From Colius striatus (Eukaryota > Chordata > Aves > Coliiformes > Coliidae), in assembly GCF_028858725.1 (NCBI RefSeq), contig NC_084760.1, positions 65,353,867 to 65,417,866 of the forward strand: a stretch of 64,000 nt of DNA, given 5' to 3'. Of this stretch, positions 21,511 to 35,484 are shown in pieces. Each line of letters starts with the position of its first letter. Positions within the stretch are counted from its first letter, which is position 1. Under the pieces are notes generated by a model that saw only the letters and a list, made by a program, of their open reading frames with translations, was not told the DNA's origin and did no database searches. The translations under genes were made by a program, and so were the position numbers.

Positions 21511-24508
21511 AAGGGGCAGATGTAAGAGAGTCTGTGTAACCTTTGGTTTTGGACAGCTCTTGATTTTTGGAAGGACATCTTCATACTGGAAGCTCTTTGT
21601 TTCGTTTTTAATGATTTCTACAGTATTTTAGCAATCCTGTATTAAAAGAACCCACTCAGTGTCAGAAGCTGGTATTACTGGTCTGGAAATGGTCTGGGCT
21701 GTACTGTGTAGGAGAATACACAGCTTGATTCACGTGATTAGTTACAGTACCCACAGGCAGAAAGGTAGTGATAAAGGTGCTTTTACACCAGGACAGTTGA
21801 TTTTGCCTCCTGAAGTGGAGGGATCCATATACCCCATGAAGTACTTTTGGTCTTGGTAACCTTGTCCCCCACTCAAGAACATCCCACATGAATTACACAC
21901 AACAGGCAAAGCAAAGAACTTTGACCTGTGACGAGGCTTTGCAAAGCCCAGGTAAGTCAGTGGAAAGAGCACTGGTAGATTTTGGATAAAGTCTGTTGGC
22001 TGTAGAGCATAAAGTTTAACTGAAGGCATCTCTCCAGTAGGATCTTTCCCAGTCTGATGCCCTCATTTCATATGTAGTCATCTCTGATCTATTTGCATTG
22101 TACTGCATGCTGAACTGCTCTATTATCTGTATGTGAGCTCAGTACTTAGAGCTGTTCTTCACTTAAGGCTTGAGATTTCATTATTATTTGAGCTTAGCTT
22201 GTTCTGGATACATCATTATAACAAAAATAGAGAAGTTTCTTTGCACACCTCCTTAAGCTTCTGTATTGCTGCATTTTATGCTGCACACGTTCAGAGGGTA
22301 ATAAATTCAGTCAGTTTTGGTCTAAATGTAATTCCTTAGTAATTTCCATCTATTTATTTTTATTGCTAGCAGTATCTTAGCTTTGCAAATGCAAGATCTG
22401 GACCCTTCTGTCAGTGTCTTAGTAAAGACTCGCTTAATAAAAGTAAGAATGCATTTGGGAAGGTTTAAATTAGATGGCTACAGAGAACTATCTCTTTCTC
22501 TGAATATGGCAGAAATCATATTCCCCGTTAAGGCCATGAAGGTCTGTAGGGGATGGAGGACAGGATGAAACTCTTCTTTCTGTGAAGGTTTTGGACATCT
22601 GGGCAGATGAATGATGCCTTGAAAAGCACAGCTGGAATGAAGCTCAGATCCTGAAAGGCCAAGTGTAGCGGCTATTTCAGCCTTGTCAACAGGCTGTGGC
22701 TCTGACCCAATTTGTGACCTTCCTCTTCCAACGCTGTGGGAGCCTTTACATAGTCGATGCTGGCCTTTGCAGAGGGCTCTTACTGATGTGCAGTTTCTCC
22801 ATTCAAACTGAGCATGGCAGTGGGAACACTAGTTATTATTGTAATTTTTCCATCCCTTCTGCAGTTTTCTTACTCATCTCTTGATCTATCCACACTGAGA
22901 ACCATAAACTCCCCAAACTCACCCTGACTCACATGCACATGCAACGCGGAGCATCTTTTTGATAGTCACACTGAGCAAACTTCAAGAGAAACTCTGGGTA
23001 ATTTTCAACTCTATTTTCATCTCCGTTTCACCATCAGATCATTAAAATGAGACAAGTAAAACATCCCAGAATAAAAAAAAAAGATAGACACAAAAGCAGA
23101 TCTTTAAATATTAGCAGCTTTACAATGAATGTTTGATAAGAGTCTGACTTTTGATGACTGGAGACTTTTACAAAGTTCACCTCTAAGATCTGAATCTTTT
23201 ACTGTGCATTCCCAAGAAGATAAAACACGATTGTTGCTATTGCAGCTTGACTCTTATACCCTTAACAAAAATGCCTGTTCTTCAGTTGCCAAAAGCTACC
23301 AAGAAGAATAAGGTTTTAATTGCCAGTCAATAAAGTCCCTTCACATTTTCCATAGTAGCAGACCTAAAAGAAGATATTTTTACTCACTAGTTATGTAGTG
23401 GCTCTTAAAATGTCAGTGGTTAGGTACATATTGGGGCCGCTAAAATTCAGAGAGGTGTTTGCGTGCAAATCATGTCATCCCACCCCCACCTCTGTGTTCT
23501 CTGGCAGTGGTTTCTGCAAAGGGACACCCTGGATCCTGAGAGTCCCATATATTGGGTTGTCTCAGGCTGACACTTGTCCCATGCCAAAGCATGGGGACAG
23601 CAGTAGGAATTTACCAGCGGGTCTTGCCCGTGTCTGTGTGTGTGTCTATGCACAGTATTCTATGTATGATCTCTGCTGCTGGCAGGAATGCTTCCTGTAG
23701 GGTCCTTGCTTTTAGTGGTGCCTCAGGCTGTGTCCAGCAAACCATGAAGAGAAGTAGAATGTGAGAAGTAGATTAAGTCCTATCCTCCTCATAAACATCT
23801 ACTCCTCAAGAGGAGTACTTAATCAAGGAGAGGAGAATGGCTAGTTTTTTCCAACTTGCTCAGGCCATAAATGAGCCCTTTAGCCAGGCTAAAATGGGGC
23901 ACAGAGAGAATTTATGTTGGTTCCACTCGCTGCAGAGCTGGCTGGAATGATTGTTCTTAGACAACTCCATCTCATTAAGATGGTGAATCTTAAAAGACCC
24001 TAATTCCTGGAACAACCCCAATGGCATGACTAATGCCAAAATACTAAACTCAGATCCGTTATAGTGCTTATTTGTAAAGCCTTGCCCAGAGCACCCTGCT
24101 ATCAGTAGTGGAGAAAGTTGTATGTGTGTGTGCAACCAGATTCATGCCTTTCCTATGTTTTATTCTTGAAAGGTGCCTATCTTTCACTGGAGAGGGTGTG
24201 GAAAAGGGAGCCAGCCTCCTGACTCATGCCTGGAACATCTCCATTTAGAAGACAAGCTGAAGAGGTCAGTGTGACACAGGGCTATTCATTTAGACATTCC
24301 TGGGATAAGTGCTGTATGCAGACAATACCCCAGGGGTGTGTGAAAGAGCTGAGCAGGAGGACAATGCTCCAGTCTGTGTAGACAAGGATGGGTCTCAGAG
24401 CCTGCAGTTGCTCTGCACTAATTAAATGTAGCTGAGAACTTCCCAGGGATGTTTCATAGGTGTGGGTGCTGCTTTGTTGGGGCAGCTGTGGAGGAGCGTT
24501 GCTTTATC
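21511..24508. other. Unique intergenic sequence
   Basis: No gene recognised. A short GT run lies near 23630-23647. Nothing else stands out. Confidence 0.4.
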
Positions 24509-25030
24509 ACAGCCTTGGCCTCAATTGGAGTCCTGTGTGCAGTTCTGGGCTCCTCAGCTCAAGAGGGACAGAAAACTTCTGTACAGAGGCCAGTACAGGG
24601 ACAAGAAGATGATCAGGGGACTGGAGCATCTTCCTTATGAGGAAAGGCTTTAGGAACTGAGGCTGTTTAGTCTGGAGAAGACTGATAAGGGACCTTATCA
24701 ATGCTGATAAATAGCTAAAGGGCAGGTGTCAAGATGATGGGGCCAGTCTTTGTTCTGCAGTGCCCAGTGACAGGACAAGTGGTAACAGGCACAAGCTGGA
24801 ACACAGTAAGTTCCACTGGAACACAAGGAAACACTTCTTTGGTGTTGAGGTGAGGGAGCCCTGGCACAGGCTGCACAGGGAGGGTGTGGAGTCTCCTGCT
24901 CTGGAGGTTTCGAAACCCACCTGGACACGTTCCTGTGTGACCTGATAGAGGGGAACCTGCTTTGCATGGGGGTTGGACTGGATGATCTCTAGAGGTCCCT
25001 TCCAACGCCAGCAATCCTGTGATTCTGTAA
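24509..25030 (+). mobile_element. CR1 LINE, 5'-truncated 3' end
   Basis: Contains the CR1 ORF2 C-terminus in broken frames ([22 protein letters not shown]) and the CR1 3' UTR, ending in GATGATCTCTAGAGGTCCCT and CCTGTGATTCTGTAA. The last coding stretch has CCTGATAGAGGGGAACCTGC, a subfamily mark shared with the copies at 32.1 and 40.8 kb. Frame is broken by indels and stops; not functional. Confidence 0.93.
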
Positions 25031-27864
25031 ACAGCTCTTCGCCTGCAGGTGCTTCTGACAAGAGAAAGCACGCTTGGCACAGGCTGGGAAGTCAGCTGTG
25101 GCAGTATTCAGTGCTGGGGACAAGGATTGTTTCACAGAGAGGGCAATCCTGTTGTTTTCACAAGTTACCTTCCAGGAGAAAGGTGGCTTGCTTGCATCAA
25201 TCAGCCTGTGCAGGGCTTTACTCAGCTTTTCAGAGGACTCTCCTGCACGAGCACGCCCCAAGGTTTCATTTGGACTGTAGGCAAGTCAGATACTATTGGA
25301 GGTGCAGAAGCATCAGTGGGTATTACACTGTGCCTGCAGCAAGCTATAGGGAGAAGAAATGGCCATGAATAAAAACATCGGCATCTGGCCCAAAGAGATT
25401 CCCTTGCAGGCAGCGAGCTGACAGCAGGTAAGTCCATGGGGAGAGCAGCAGTTAGTTTGACTCATTGATCGTGGCAGGCAGCTGATCTACATTCAGCTGA
25501 GGTGCAAAGCCCTGGGTGGAGGAAATGTGAGGGCTGTGAATGTTTGCTAGAAAAATAAACAGCATCCCTTGGAGTTAAGAAGGTGCACAGGGTGTGCTGG
25601 ATGTGGTCTGTTGGCATTGAGAGCTATTTGTTGGAACAGGGAAGATGTACTGCATCTGGGTCTCGAAAACAGTGATATTCAGTGGTGACAACTGATCTGA
25701 GTCTTCTCCCTGAACTGGTTCATCTTGCTGTGCAAAGAGGTCCTGATCCTGCAAGGGGCTCTGGACAGGGACAACAGCCTACCTATATGAAGAAACTTAG
25801 AATCGGACTCTATCTTGAGATTAATACTAAAACAGGTTACCTACTTTGATGATGTGCCCCGTGCCTGGGCAGAGGGCAGTCAGAAGGTCTCATCAGGGAG
25901 AAAATTTCCTTGAGCCTGTCCTACCTCAGATACTGAGCTCTTTGCACCGTCTGATTTGTGTTTGACACAAACCCACCGTCTGATTGTTTAATGATTCTGT
26001 GCATTCTCCAAAGAGATTGAGCCAAAGCATGCAGAGGAGTAGCTATATTTCTTAGTACTTGCACTAAATCAGTGTATGTAGCACCAGAAAGAACTGGTTT
26101 ATAGTCCTTCTGAATGCTGGATCGTGTTCAGGCTGCTGGCTGTACCTCACGGATAAGTGAGCAAGGTGTCTTCCAAAAGCTGCTAAAAGCAAAGCCTCTT
26201 TAATAGGAGGCTCCAGGTAATGAGACTGTCAGGAAGAAGCTGATTGTGAACACCAAATGTGCAAGGCCATTCTTGCCCAGGAGAGAGCCTGGATGGTACC
26301 ATCTGCCATGTACCCACCATGGGCACAGAGCACAGTGGGTATGTGGTGAAAATGCCCTAAGATAAAGTTGTGTGCATACCTCAAGGAGGAGAGGCCCACC
26401 CATACCTTCTTTTCTCAGTTTCCCTTCTATGAGATGGCAATCTTCTGGTGGAGGCTTCAGCCCTGCAGTATAACCTAGATCAGCCTGGGGAAAAGACCAG
26501 ATGCTTCCTTGCAGCCTGCCATTTGCTGGGATTTTGTCTGCATCAGCACTTGGAGATGCAGCCTCCCTTGTTGCCAGCGGTCGTGCAGGGAATGGGCAGC
26601 CTTATGCTCAGTGCTGCTGCAGCTACTGCCTGTTGCAATAATGTTGTGTTTGCTCTCTGAAGTGGCAAACAGTTCCTGACCCAGGCTGTTAGACTCCCAG
26701 AATAGCGTGACTAACAACCAACCAAGCTTTTGCAAGGTAGTGGGTTTTTTTTGCAGCTCGTTTCACAGGCTGTCTGGTGAGCCTGGGTGTAGGTTTGCGG
26801 GTGGGTGGAGAGTAGACATCCAACCCTAAAGACTTAATGCTAAAGGTGAGTTGCAAAAATCACATGCTGCCACAAAGGATACTGAGAAACATCTCTTAGT
26901 GAATGCTTGTCCCAACAAGCCCAACAAAACAGAGCAACAACAATGAATCCAAAAGAAGAAAAGACCCTAACCCCCATTCTGGACTTCCAAAGGTCTTTTT
27001 ATTGTAGCTTCAGTAGCAAAACAGGATGAACTCCATGCTACTAAGGTAGATTGCAAATGGGTTGCAGGGAGCTAAGCAGCAGGGAGCTCATATGGCATTA
27101 TCTGAGCCATCTACTAGTATTTTTCACCTGGAGAAGACCAGGACAACCCAAATACCAGGCTCTGCAAAGGATGTGCCTGCTGAGAGTTATATCGCTTACA
27201 TAGCTTTCTGACTGTGATTGCTAGCAAGAGGAGGAGGAGGCAACAATTTATGCCATGAACTGGAAGCCTGGGATCTGTGTACATAACATCTCCTCTTGGC
27301 AGCTGGGGCTGAATTTCAAGCAGCTACATTTGATGGATGTGGTAAACAGCAGCCTGTACTGTGAGGCTGGAAAAAGCAAGACAGGCTGGTGGAGAGGTGG
27401 ATTTATTGTCAGGACAGAGATTTACTGTCAGCATTTGGGACTTTGGCCTGTCCCAAGCATGTCTCTGGGCTTCATGTTCTCCGTGGTGTGTACTGAGGTC
27501 AAGGCAGCTTTGCTGGAGGAGCGTGCTTGCTGACCCATGGATACCCAGGGGTTGTGAAGCTGGGGATGTCTTCAGATGATTGTCACTTTTTGGGAATGAA
27601 GGCAGGGAGAATTGCTTTTTCCTCATGGCACACTGTGTCTGTTTGTGTGACAGAGGCAGCTGGTGCCCAGCAGGTCAAGATCCACAACTTCATACTTTTT
27701 CTTACCCTGTCTGCAACCACCTCTTGAATCACAGATTGTACAACATCTTTCATCAGCCCCTGTGACAGGGCACTCCAGCCAAAATCATGCTGCTAGTCAG
27801 AAAGATTGTGCTGCAGGAGAAAAGTGGAGTGTCCTAGGAATAACAGTCTATTGTGAGGTCTGCT
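25031..27864. other. Unique intergenic sequence
   Basis: No gene or repeat recognised. Open frames reach 131 codons just after the CR1 element on the plus strand, without any domain or convincing exon boundary. Confidence 0.4.
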
Positions 27865-28790
27865 CCCTGTGGCTGATGACAGGTGGATGGAGAGCTGGCT
27901 GAATGACAGAACCTAGAGGGTGGTGATCAATGGCACAGAATCAAGTTGGAGGCCTGTGGCCAGTGGAGTTCCACAGGGATTGATTCTGGGGCCAGTCTTG
28001 TTCAACATCTTCATCAGTGACCTGGATGAGGGGACAGAGTGTACCCTCAGCAAGTTCCCTGATGACACCAAGCTGGGAGGGCTGGCTGATTCCCCAGAAG
28101 GCTGTGCTGCCATTCAGCGGGATCTCAACCGGCTTGAGAGTTGGGCAGAGAGGAACCTCATGAGGTTCAACAAGGACAAGTGCAGGGTCCTGCATCTGGG
28201 AAGGAACAACCCCATGCACCAGTACAGGCTGGGGATTGAACTGCTGGAGAGCAGCTCTGCAGAGAGAGACCTGGGAGTGCTGATTGATAATTAACCATGA
28301 GCCAGCAATGTGCCCTTGTGGCCAAGAAGGCCAATGGCATCCTGGGATGCATCAAGAAGAGTGTGGCCAGCAGGTCAAGGGAGGTTCTTGTCCCCTCTAC
28401 TCTTGTCTGGTGAGGCCTCATCTGGAGTCCTGTGTCCAGTTCTGGGCTCCTCAGCTCAAGAGAGACAGAGAACTGCTGGAGAGAGTCCAGCGCAGGGCCA
28501 CCAAGATGATCAGGGGACTGGAGCATCTTCCTTATGATGAAAGACTGTGGAAACTGGGGCTGTTTAGTATGGAGGAGACTGAGGGTGGACCTCATTAATA
28601 TTTCCCTGTTCAGGTGAGGGAGCACTGGCACAGGCTGCCCAGATGGGTTGTTGAGTCTCTTCCTCTGGGGACATTCAAAACCCACCTGGACGAGTTCCTG
28701 TGTGACCTACTCTAGGTGGTCCTGCTTTCGCAGGGGGGTTGGACTGGATGGTCTTTTGAAGTTCCTTCCAACCCCTATCATTCTATGAAA
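27865..28790 (+). mobile_element. CR1 LINE with reverse-transcriptase remnant
   Basis: The most coding-rich CR1 copy here. The frame from 27920 holds RT motifs: [16 protein letters not shown], then the active-site box at 28055-28066 reading FPDD where CR1 has FADD, then [18 protein letters not shown] short deletion near 28288 shifts the frame and more breaks follow. Around 28600 the text jumps from CTCATTAATAT to TTCCCTGTTCAGGTGAGG, so roughly 150 bases found in sister copies are missing. Ends TTCCAACCCCTATCATTCTATGA. Dead copy. Confidence 0.95.
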
Positions 28791-30002
28791 ACACATGTTG
28801 TGACCTTCTGCACAGACAGGTGAGCTGAGTGGCTGTGGGTGGGTGGCTATGGGTGTCCATAAGCACCCAAGGTGCCTCTGTCCCACAGCTTTGGCAGGAA
28901 GGCAAGCTGGGCCAGCTGATGGTTTGGTGTCCTGAGGCTGCCCATGTCACTGAAGACACACCACTTTGCTCCAGAGCTTGCTCTATCACTTCAGTGGGGC
29001 TACACTGATTTACAGTGGCACAGGAACACACTTGCTAGTCTTGGTAGGGCTGACTAAGGCCAATCTAGCACTTAATTTTCAATCATGAGCCTGGTAACTG
29101 TGAAAAAGGAGGAAGAAGATAATCACGGGTCTCATGGAAAGAGCAAACCCGTGACAAGACATTTCAGGAGCCTTCTGGGGTTGTGTAAAGCTTATTATCA
29201 GATGTTTAAAGGGGATTGCAGGAATATACAAAACATAATGGGGTATTTAATGGAAGGGCTAGAGGCAGGGAAAGGAGGGATCAAAGTGAATTGAGGAGGA
29301 GCAAGTATGGGAGATTGAGTAGGAGTGGGGATAAAGGGGTCCAACTGTGTAAGCAGGTTGCTGATGAATGAGCCCTATGTCTGCCTGTCCTGTCCTCATG
29401 TTAAATCTGATTCATAGCTTTTCTCTTTCTCTCGTCTCTGTCTCAGAGCATCTGAATATGTCTATATTTCCCTGGCAAATTTCAAACTCAACTGTTTGAT
29501 GAGTAGAGGACCAGAATATGCAAGCCCAAGGCCAGACACAGGGTAAACGAGACTCATGATTTTTAGTATGAAGTCTGGATGGAGTAAGTATCTGGGGTTG
29601 AAGGTTTCTGCTGATGCACATGTGCCTGTGGATTAGGAGGGTGAGGAACTGTGTGTGTTCAGTGATGACCCTCAGTGCTGATCAGCTGGAGGAGAAGGAG
29701 GGAACAGGTGGGACTGCTCGTGTTGTTCATGTGAGTACTGCTGGTGGTTTTGTGGACGCCGGTAAAGGCACTGTTCTTTGTCTATGTTAGTCAGTTGCTT
29801 GTGTTTTGTGTGCCTCTGCATCTTTGGGACTTATGCCTTACTGCATGGAGACACCCATGGAAAAGTGGCAAACAGACTGGTGAGGAGAAGCTCTCTAGGT
29901 TTTCCAGCCCACTGGATTCAGCTTCTCCTAACACAATGCTTTTTAGAATCAGCTTTGGGAAATGCTGTTCCTCACTAAGAGAATGTACTTCAGCCTGATG
30001 CC
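28791..30002. other. Unique intergenic sequence
   Basis: No gene or repeat recognised. Confidence 0.4.
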
Positions 30003-30154
30003 TGTTGTAGTTTAAGCCTAGATGGGAACAAAGAACAAGGAGGCTGCTTGCTCACTCCTCCTTCTCCTCGGCCAGCCTGGGCCGACTGTCTTGGCTATGC
30101 CTCCTCCAAGCTTCTTATGACATTTAACTGCTAATCCCAGCTAAACCCAGGGCA
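30003..30154 (-). mobile_element. Shrunken ERV LTR with both termini kept
   Basis: Starts TGTTGTAGTTTAAGCCTAG with GCTGCTTGCTCACTCCTCC, and ends ...GCTAATCCCAGCTAAACCCAGGGCA, both recognisable as opposite ends of the same avian LTR family (antisense on this strand). Full LTRs of this family are several hundred bases; only about 152 remain, so the middle is deleted. Flanks ATGCC and GTACC are only weakly alike, so a target duplication is uncertain. Confidence 0.68.
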
Positions 30155-32085
30155 GTACCATAACGCCTTTCATGGAGAAATTGTTGCAAGAACTGCAGAT
30201 TTCTGCAGAACAGGTATTTCCGAGGTGGAGTCAGCAACTTGCTGTAGTTATGGGACCGGTAACAAGTCCAGGTGACCTGTGAAACTAAATTAAACGTTGA
30301 CCATTTGCAGTTACAACTTTGAATGTGATGAGTAAGCTACAAAAATAGGGGCCTTCATCCAAAAATCTTGGGAAATGCAGTTTATCACCATATCTTCCAG
30401 ACCTCAAACATATGCTCAGGTTCATCTTCTGCGCATGCTGTATACCTGGTGTTTGATGGTGCACGTCTCAGAAGGAATGCTTTGCGTTACCAATGGTGAA
30501 ATAAGTGGCCCAGATATGCTCTTTCTTGAAATATCATTTGTAAAATGTATTTTTGCTTCTAAAACACCGTGACATTGATTTCCTACAAAGTGACAGGCTT
30601 GTCTCATTACCTACATTCGTTGTCTGATGGATTTTAACTGCAGAGATCTGAAATCTGATGATTAACCCCCACCCCCAAAAGTAAAAATAAAGAAGTTCAG
30701 AGCTGTGTCACATCCTTAACAGGAGCTTCAAAAAGAAGCGTGACAAGCAGTGTTTGGGGAGAAATTCATGCTGTTGGAAGTCTGATGGCAGACAGTCTCA
30801 AACAAAAGGAAAATATTGAAGAAGGGGAGAGGGAGGAGGGAAACCTTGGATGGTAGAGGCATTACCATCAGGCAGGTACATTGTCCCTACCAAGAAAGAG
30901 CAGATCTATCCATATGTCTGTGTATCCTTTGCTCTGACTTCAATACCTGTCTGGAAGTGGGTTTTCTCAATTTGGGTCTTCACTCTCTTGGGTCCAAAGG
31001 ATCCACATCGTTTCTCTGTGGTATGGGGTAACGAGGGTAATTTAATGCATGGGATTTTCCAGGGTGTCTTAGTTGCCACAAAGAGCAAGATTTCCATCAG
31101 GATGGATTTGACTCATGAACATCACAGATAACTGCTGCTGAAATTCTGGGATGGAGTACAAAGCCCTTGTACTAGACACAGGAGAAGGAAGGAGAGAGTA
31201 TAGTATGTGTACAGAACGTGCCAAGGAAATACAAGGTGGAGGATAAAAAGGCTTGGGAATGGGCAGGGACACTGGGGTAAGCCTTGTCTGCTGTGTTTCA
31301 AAGATTAGTTGTCTGAGACCTCTGGGCTCATCCCCGTAAATGTGGCAGCTAGGAAATGACATCCTCACTGTGAACCTTTCAGGATACAAGCTGTGCTGCT
31401 TCATCAGAGTGATGGCTGCTGCTTTAACAAGCTGCATTAGCCCAAGATTGATTGTCCTGTTCACAGCATGAAGGATCAGTACCATTTGCAGCAGTGAAGA
31501 TCTATCCTCCCCAGGCTCACTACAGACGTGGGGTGGTCAGGCAGCTCTCTGCAGGGCAGTGCTGGTGGAGGGCCTGCTCTCCCATAGCTGGGCATCCTGA
31601 TGGGGGCATGGGCAGCTGCATACCTCCTGTGCTGCTTGGTGGGACACATGCAGCCCTCTCCTCTGCTAGCTCAGTGACTGAGTGCAAGTAAGGATCGTTC
31701 ATTTTGGGGTCCCTTGCGGGCAGCAGCGCAATCCCAGTCCCATACAGGGGTTGTCTGTGTGGAGCAGCAGCAGGGCTGGGAGCAGACAGGGCAGACCAGA
31801 CCTTCCTCTGGAGGACTGAGCCCATATGGTCTGTCCCAGACTGCATGATTGCCTCAATGCAGTGCCAGCCTTCTGCTCATGGTTGGGATCAGAAGGGTAA
31901 CTGGGTCAGGGACATTATGGGGTCACTGATGGGGGCTCTCACAGCCTCCACATACACTATATTGCCCGTAAGGCTGGATCTTAATCCACTTGGGATGTGC
32001 TTCCCCTAGCTGGTGGGTGGTGAGTCAACACTGGCCTGGTATCACCGCTTTCGCAACCAACAGATGTCTGAAGGTTGGGCTACCA
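30155..32085. other. Unique intergenic sequence
   Basis: No gene recognised. A purine-rich tract lies at about 30820-30845. Nothing else seen. Confidence 0.4.
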
Positions 32086-32515
32086 AGATGTCTAAAGGCT
32101 ACCAAGATGATGAGGGGACTGAAGCATCTCTCTGATGAGCAAGGGCTGCAAGACCTGAGGCTGTTTAGCCGGGAGAAGACTGAGAGGGGACTTTATCATT
32201 GCTTATAAATACCTAAGGAGTGGATATTGAGAGGACAGGGCTGCAGTGCCCAGTGACAAACAAGAGGTAAGGTGCACAAGCTGGAACAAGGGAAGTTCCA
32301 CTGGAACATGAGGAGAAACTTCTTTGGTGTTGAGGTGAGGGAGCCCTGGCACAGGCTGCCCAGGGAGGGTGTGGAGGCTCCTGCTCTGGAGGTTTCCAAA
32401 CCCGCCTGGACACGTTCCTGTGTGACCTGATGGAGGGGAACCTGCTTTAGCAGGGGATTGAACTGGATGGTCCCTAGAGGTCCCTTCTAACCCTGGCCAT
32501 TCTGTGATTCTGTGA
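32086..32515 (+). mobile_element. CR1 LINE, 5'-truncated 3' end
   Basis: Begins within the ORF2 C-terminus (GCTACCAAGATGATGAGGGG) and runs to TTCTGTGATTCTGTGAG. Shares CCTGATGGAGGGGAACCTGC with the 24.5 and 40.8 kb copies. Just before its start the phrase GGCTACCAAGATG appears twice, a small local duplication. Confidence 0.94.
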
Positions 32516-35484
32516 GCAGACTCCTCAAATCAAGCTGTAGGGGGTACAGACTTTGCTGAGGAGGAGGTACAGAAAGAGAGAGAAAACCATGAGCTGCTGG
32601 AGGGTTGGTCTCTCTGGGAAAGCACAGAGCATCAGGGATAGACAGGCACTGCAGTCCCAGTGGCTGAATACTTCACATGGACACCTCATACGAGGATTCT
32701 GGGCTCATGCCAAACGCTCTCAAAGTATTTCTACTAACTGGGTCTTAGAATAACAAATGTTACATGCAGGAGAACAGAAGTGGATGGAAAATTTACAGCT
32801 AAATGAAAAGCCAGTGTGCAGAGTTGTGTCTAACTGGTTTCTAAGACCCAAAAAGCCACACAATGTCCTTAGGCTGTCCCTGCCTTTATTTAAGAGCAAA
32901 AATTTTTGAGATCTCTGGGAGAGAGCTAGCTCATTTGACAGCAAATGAAAAATATGAGACCTGAAACAGTGCCCTTAAGTTAACTTCAAGTTGGAGGAGA
33001 CCCAAATTTGGTGCAAAGGCCATTGTGAAACATGCTGGAGGCAACAAAGAGAGGCACCTGGGGCTTACTTCACAGCTGGCTGCTTTTTCAGGAGACTCCC
33101 CCTGTCCCCCCAGCTCCTGCCACCCCGTGACTTGGCTCAGGAGAGGCAAGAGGTGACAGCATTTGTTCATTTTGAAGTCATTTTGAACAGATCCAGACAA
33201 AAAGGTAACTGTGAAAGTGAAGTGAAGTTTTAGATGAATATTACAAGCATACAGGAAAAAAAAAGGCAATGATGGGGTGAAGTAGGGAGCAACAATGGTA
33301 GCTGAATCTTTGACAGGTTTCTCAGAGACCCTGTATTGGCAGGTCAGTATAAAACCTGTGGTCCTGTGCCAGTTAGAACCAAATTCATATGTATTGGGCT
33401 GTGCTGGGTTTTACAACTGGAGACTGCAGCTGGATTCAAGGAACTGACAGTGAAAGATGTGATTTCCCTCGTTCAATATTTCAAGCTATTTTCAGATAAA
33501 TGACTGATGTTCTTAGCTGATCTTCGTGCTTTTAAGAGCCTGTGTCTGACCATCTGTCTCCAATTAGTTCCTTCAGCCCTGCAGTCTTCTCTTTTTGAAG
33601 TTCTCACACTTCTTTTTTTGATACATTAATAGTAGAAGGAACCTCAAAGCACTCTCAAAGTACCACTCTCCCTATTCAAAGCAGGGTAACTTCACCCCTC
33701 TGGGAGGAGGTGGGACAAGACAAGGTGATTTTTTTTTCTTTCCCCCCAAGACTTCCTTTTCTTAAGAACTATTGTTTTTTTCTCTCTGAGCAGTACGGGT
33801 TGTACTGTGGCAGAGGCCCTGAGAGAGCCTCAGGATTCAGATGTGGGTTGACTCTCAGCTCTGCAAAGTGACTCTTACCTGATCCTAGCATAATGTAATT
33901 TGTATTGTTACTTTTGCTTGCTTCTAATGCTGTCAGGATCTGGACAAACAGAAATGGACTCTGCAAACTCTGCACCCCTCCTGGGGGCATGACTGCCTGT
34001 TCTCAAGAGCCTTTGGGAAAACAGCCTTAGTCTAGCAGTTATAGTAAAGCTCAGGCTCTTTGCCTTGGCCTTTCCTTCAGCTGTGCTGTAGATATGCCTG
34101 TGCCTGCTCCTGTGCCTTGCTGATACTGACCCTACTGCGTTGACTTCACTTCCCTGCTTGACTTTTAACCTTGCTCTGCGCTACAGACATCTCTGCTGGT
34201 TACTGGTGACTGTGGTTGCTCTCACTGGATGTGCTCTGTTCTCCTCGATCAGGTACTGTAGAAGTGTCCTTGTTGTTAAAACAAGGATATTGAGGAAAGG
34301 GAGCTCTTGTGGACCAGGTCTTTCTGATAGCAGCAAGAAGAAATGAGGTGCACAAACCTCTGTTTCTCTTTGAAGGTAGGACCTGTTGAGCCTGAAAGTA
34401 CAGCTGTACCAGGCAGGCATTCATGAACCTATGTTTTCTCAGTGTAGTGAGGTCCTTGTGTGCCAAATAACTCTGAATAACTCCCTTTCCCCACCTCTCT
34501 AATGAATTCAAAGGTCATCTGCCTACCTTGGTTCATTTTTTTCAAGGGCAGATTCCCTGCTGGTGCACACTAGGTGAAATGGCTACCATTTTGTGTGTGT
34601 TGGGCTAGCAGCTCAGATAATCTCAACAGCAAATATTGAATCATCATTGTTTTTCACTGAACCCCAAATCCTAAAAGCTTTCCTTAAAATATCCCCCTGT
34701 GCTAAACTCCTGGATCAGAACTGGTGATTTTGTTCTTTCTGGTCTCTTTTGTCCAAAAGCCATTAGGAGGAAGAAATGTACCAGAATGTCTCTGGAAAAC
34801 AGGATTTGTTAGCTGGCTTCTCTGCCTCATTATTGACCAGGAGAGTTAGCTTTGGTGTAACACGTTTCATGCACAATGTGAAATAGGTCCATATGGTACA
34901 CACAAAAGCCAAGGCCAAAGTAACAAAGAACAGCCTTTTAAATAAGTCTTTCAGTCCATTATCCAGACAATAACCCCCGCTGGGTAAAGGACACTCTCAC
35001 AGAGATCTGTCAGAAAACCCCACCAAAAAATTACTTCTGAAAGCACCCTGTAAAATTGTGGGTGTCTGCATTGTTTGCACATGGAGTGATCATTAGCAAT
35101 GACGTGTTTGGCCTCACCTTTGTATTGTGTAGGAGCACTCTCTGAGACTCTAGTGGGATTAGTTGAACACTTACTGCCCTTTGTCACTGGCAGAGCTCCA
35201 CAGGACATGCCTAGGTTTGGATGGCTAATGAGTCCCCTGGAGTCTTGTCTTTCAGCATGTTCCTTAATTTTCTGCCTTTCTTAGCAGAAAGGAATCAAAG
35301 AGAAGACAGAGTATGAACAAGGTGAGAAAATGAGGTTAAAGTTCACGTGTACTGTAGTTGAGGGGAAGCTCAGTCTTGTTTTACATGTATGGCCTTCCTC
35401 CTAGACCAACATGCAGGAATTTGTGCTAATGCATCAGAGAGTTACAGAAGGCATCTCTAAAGTCCAAGGCCCAAAGCAATGTCA
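32516..35484. other. Unique intergenic sequence
   Basis: No gene recognised. A T-rich then C-rich stretch lies at about 33728-33750. Nothing else stands out. Confidence 0.4.
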
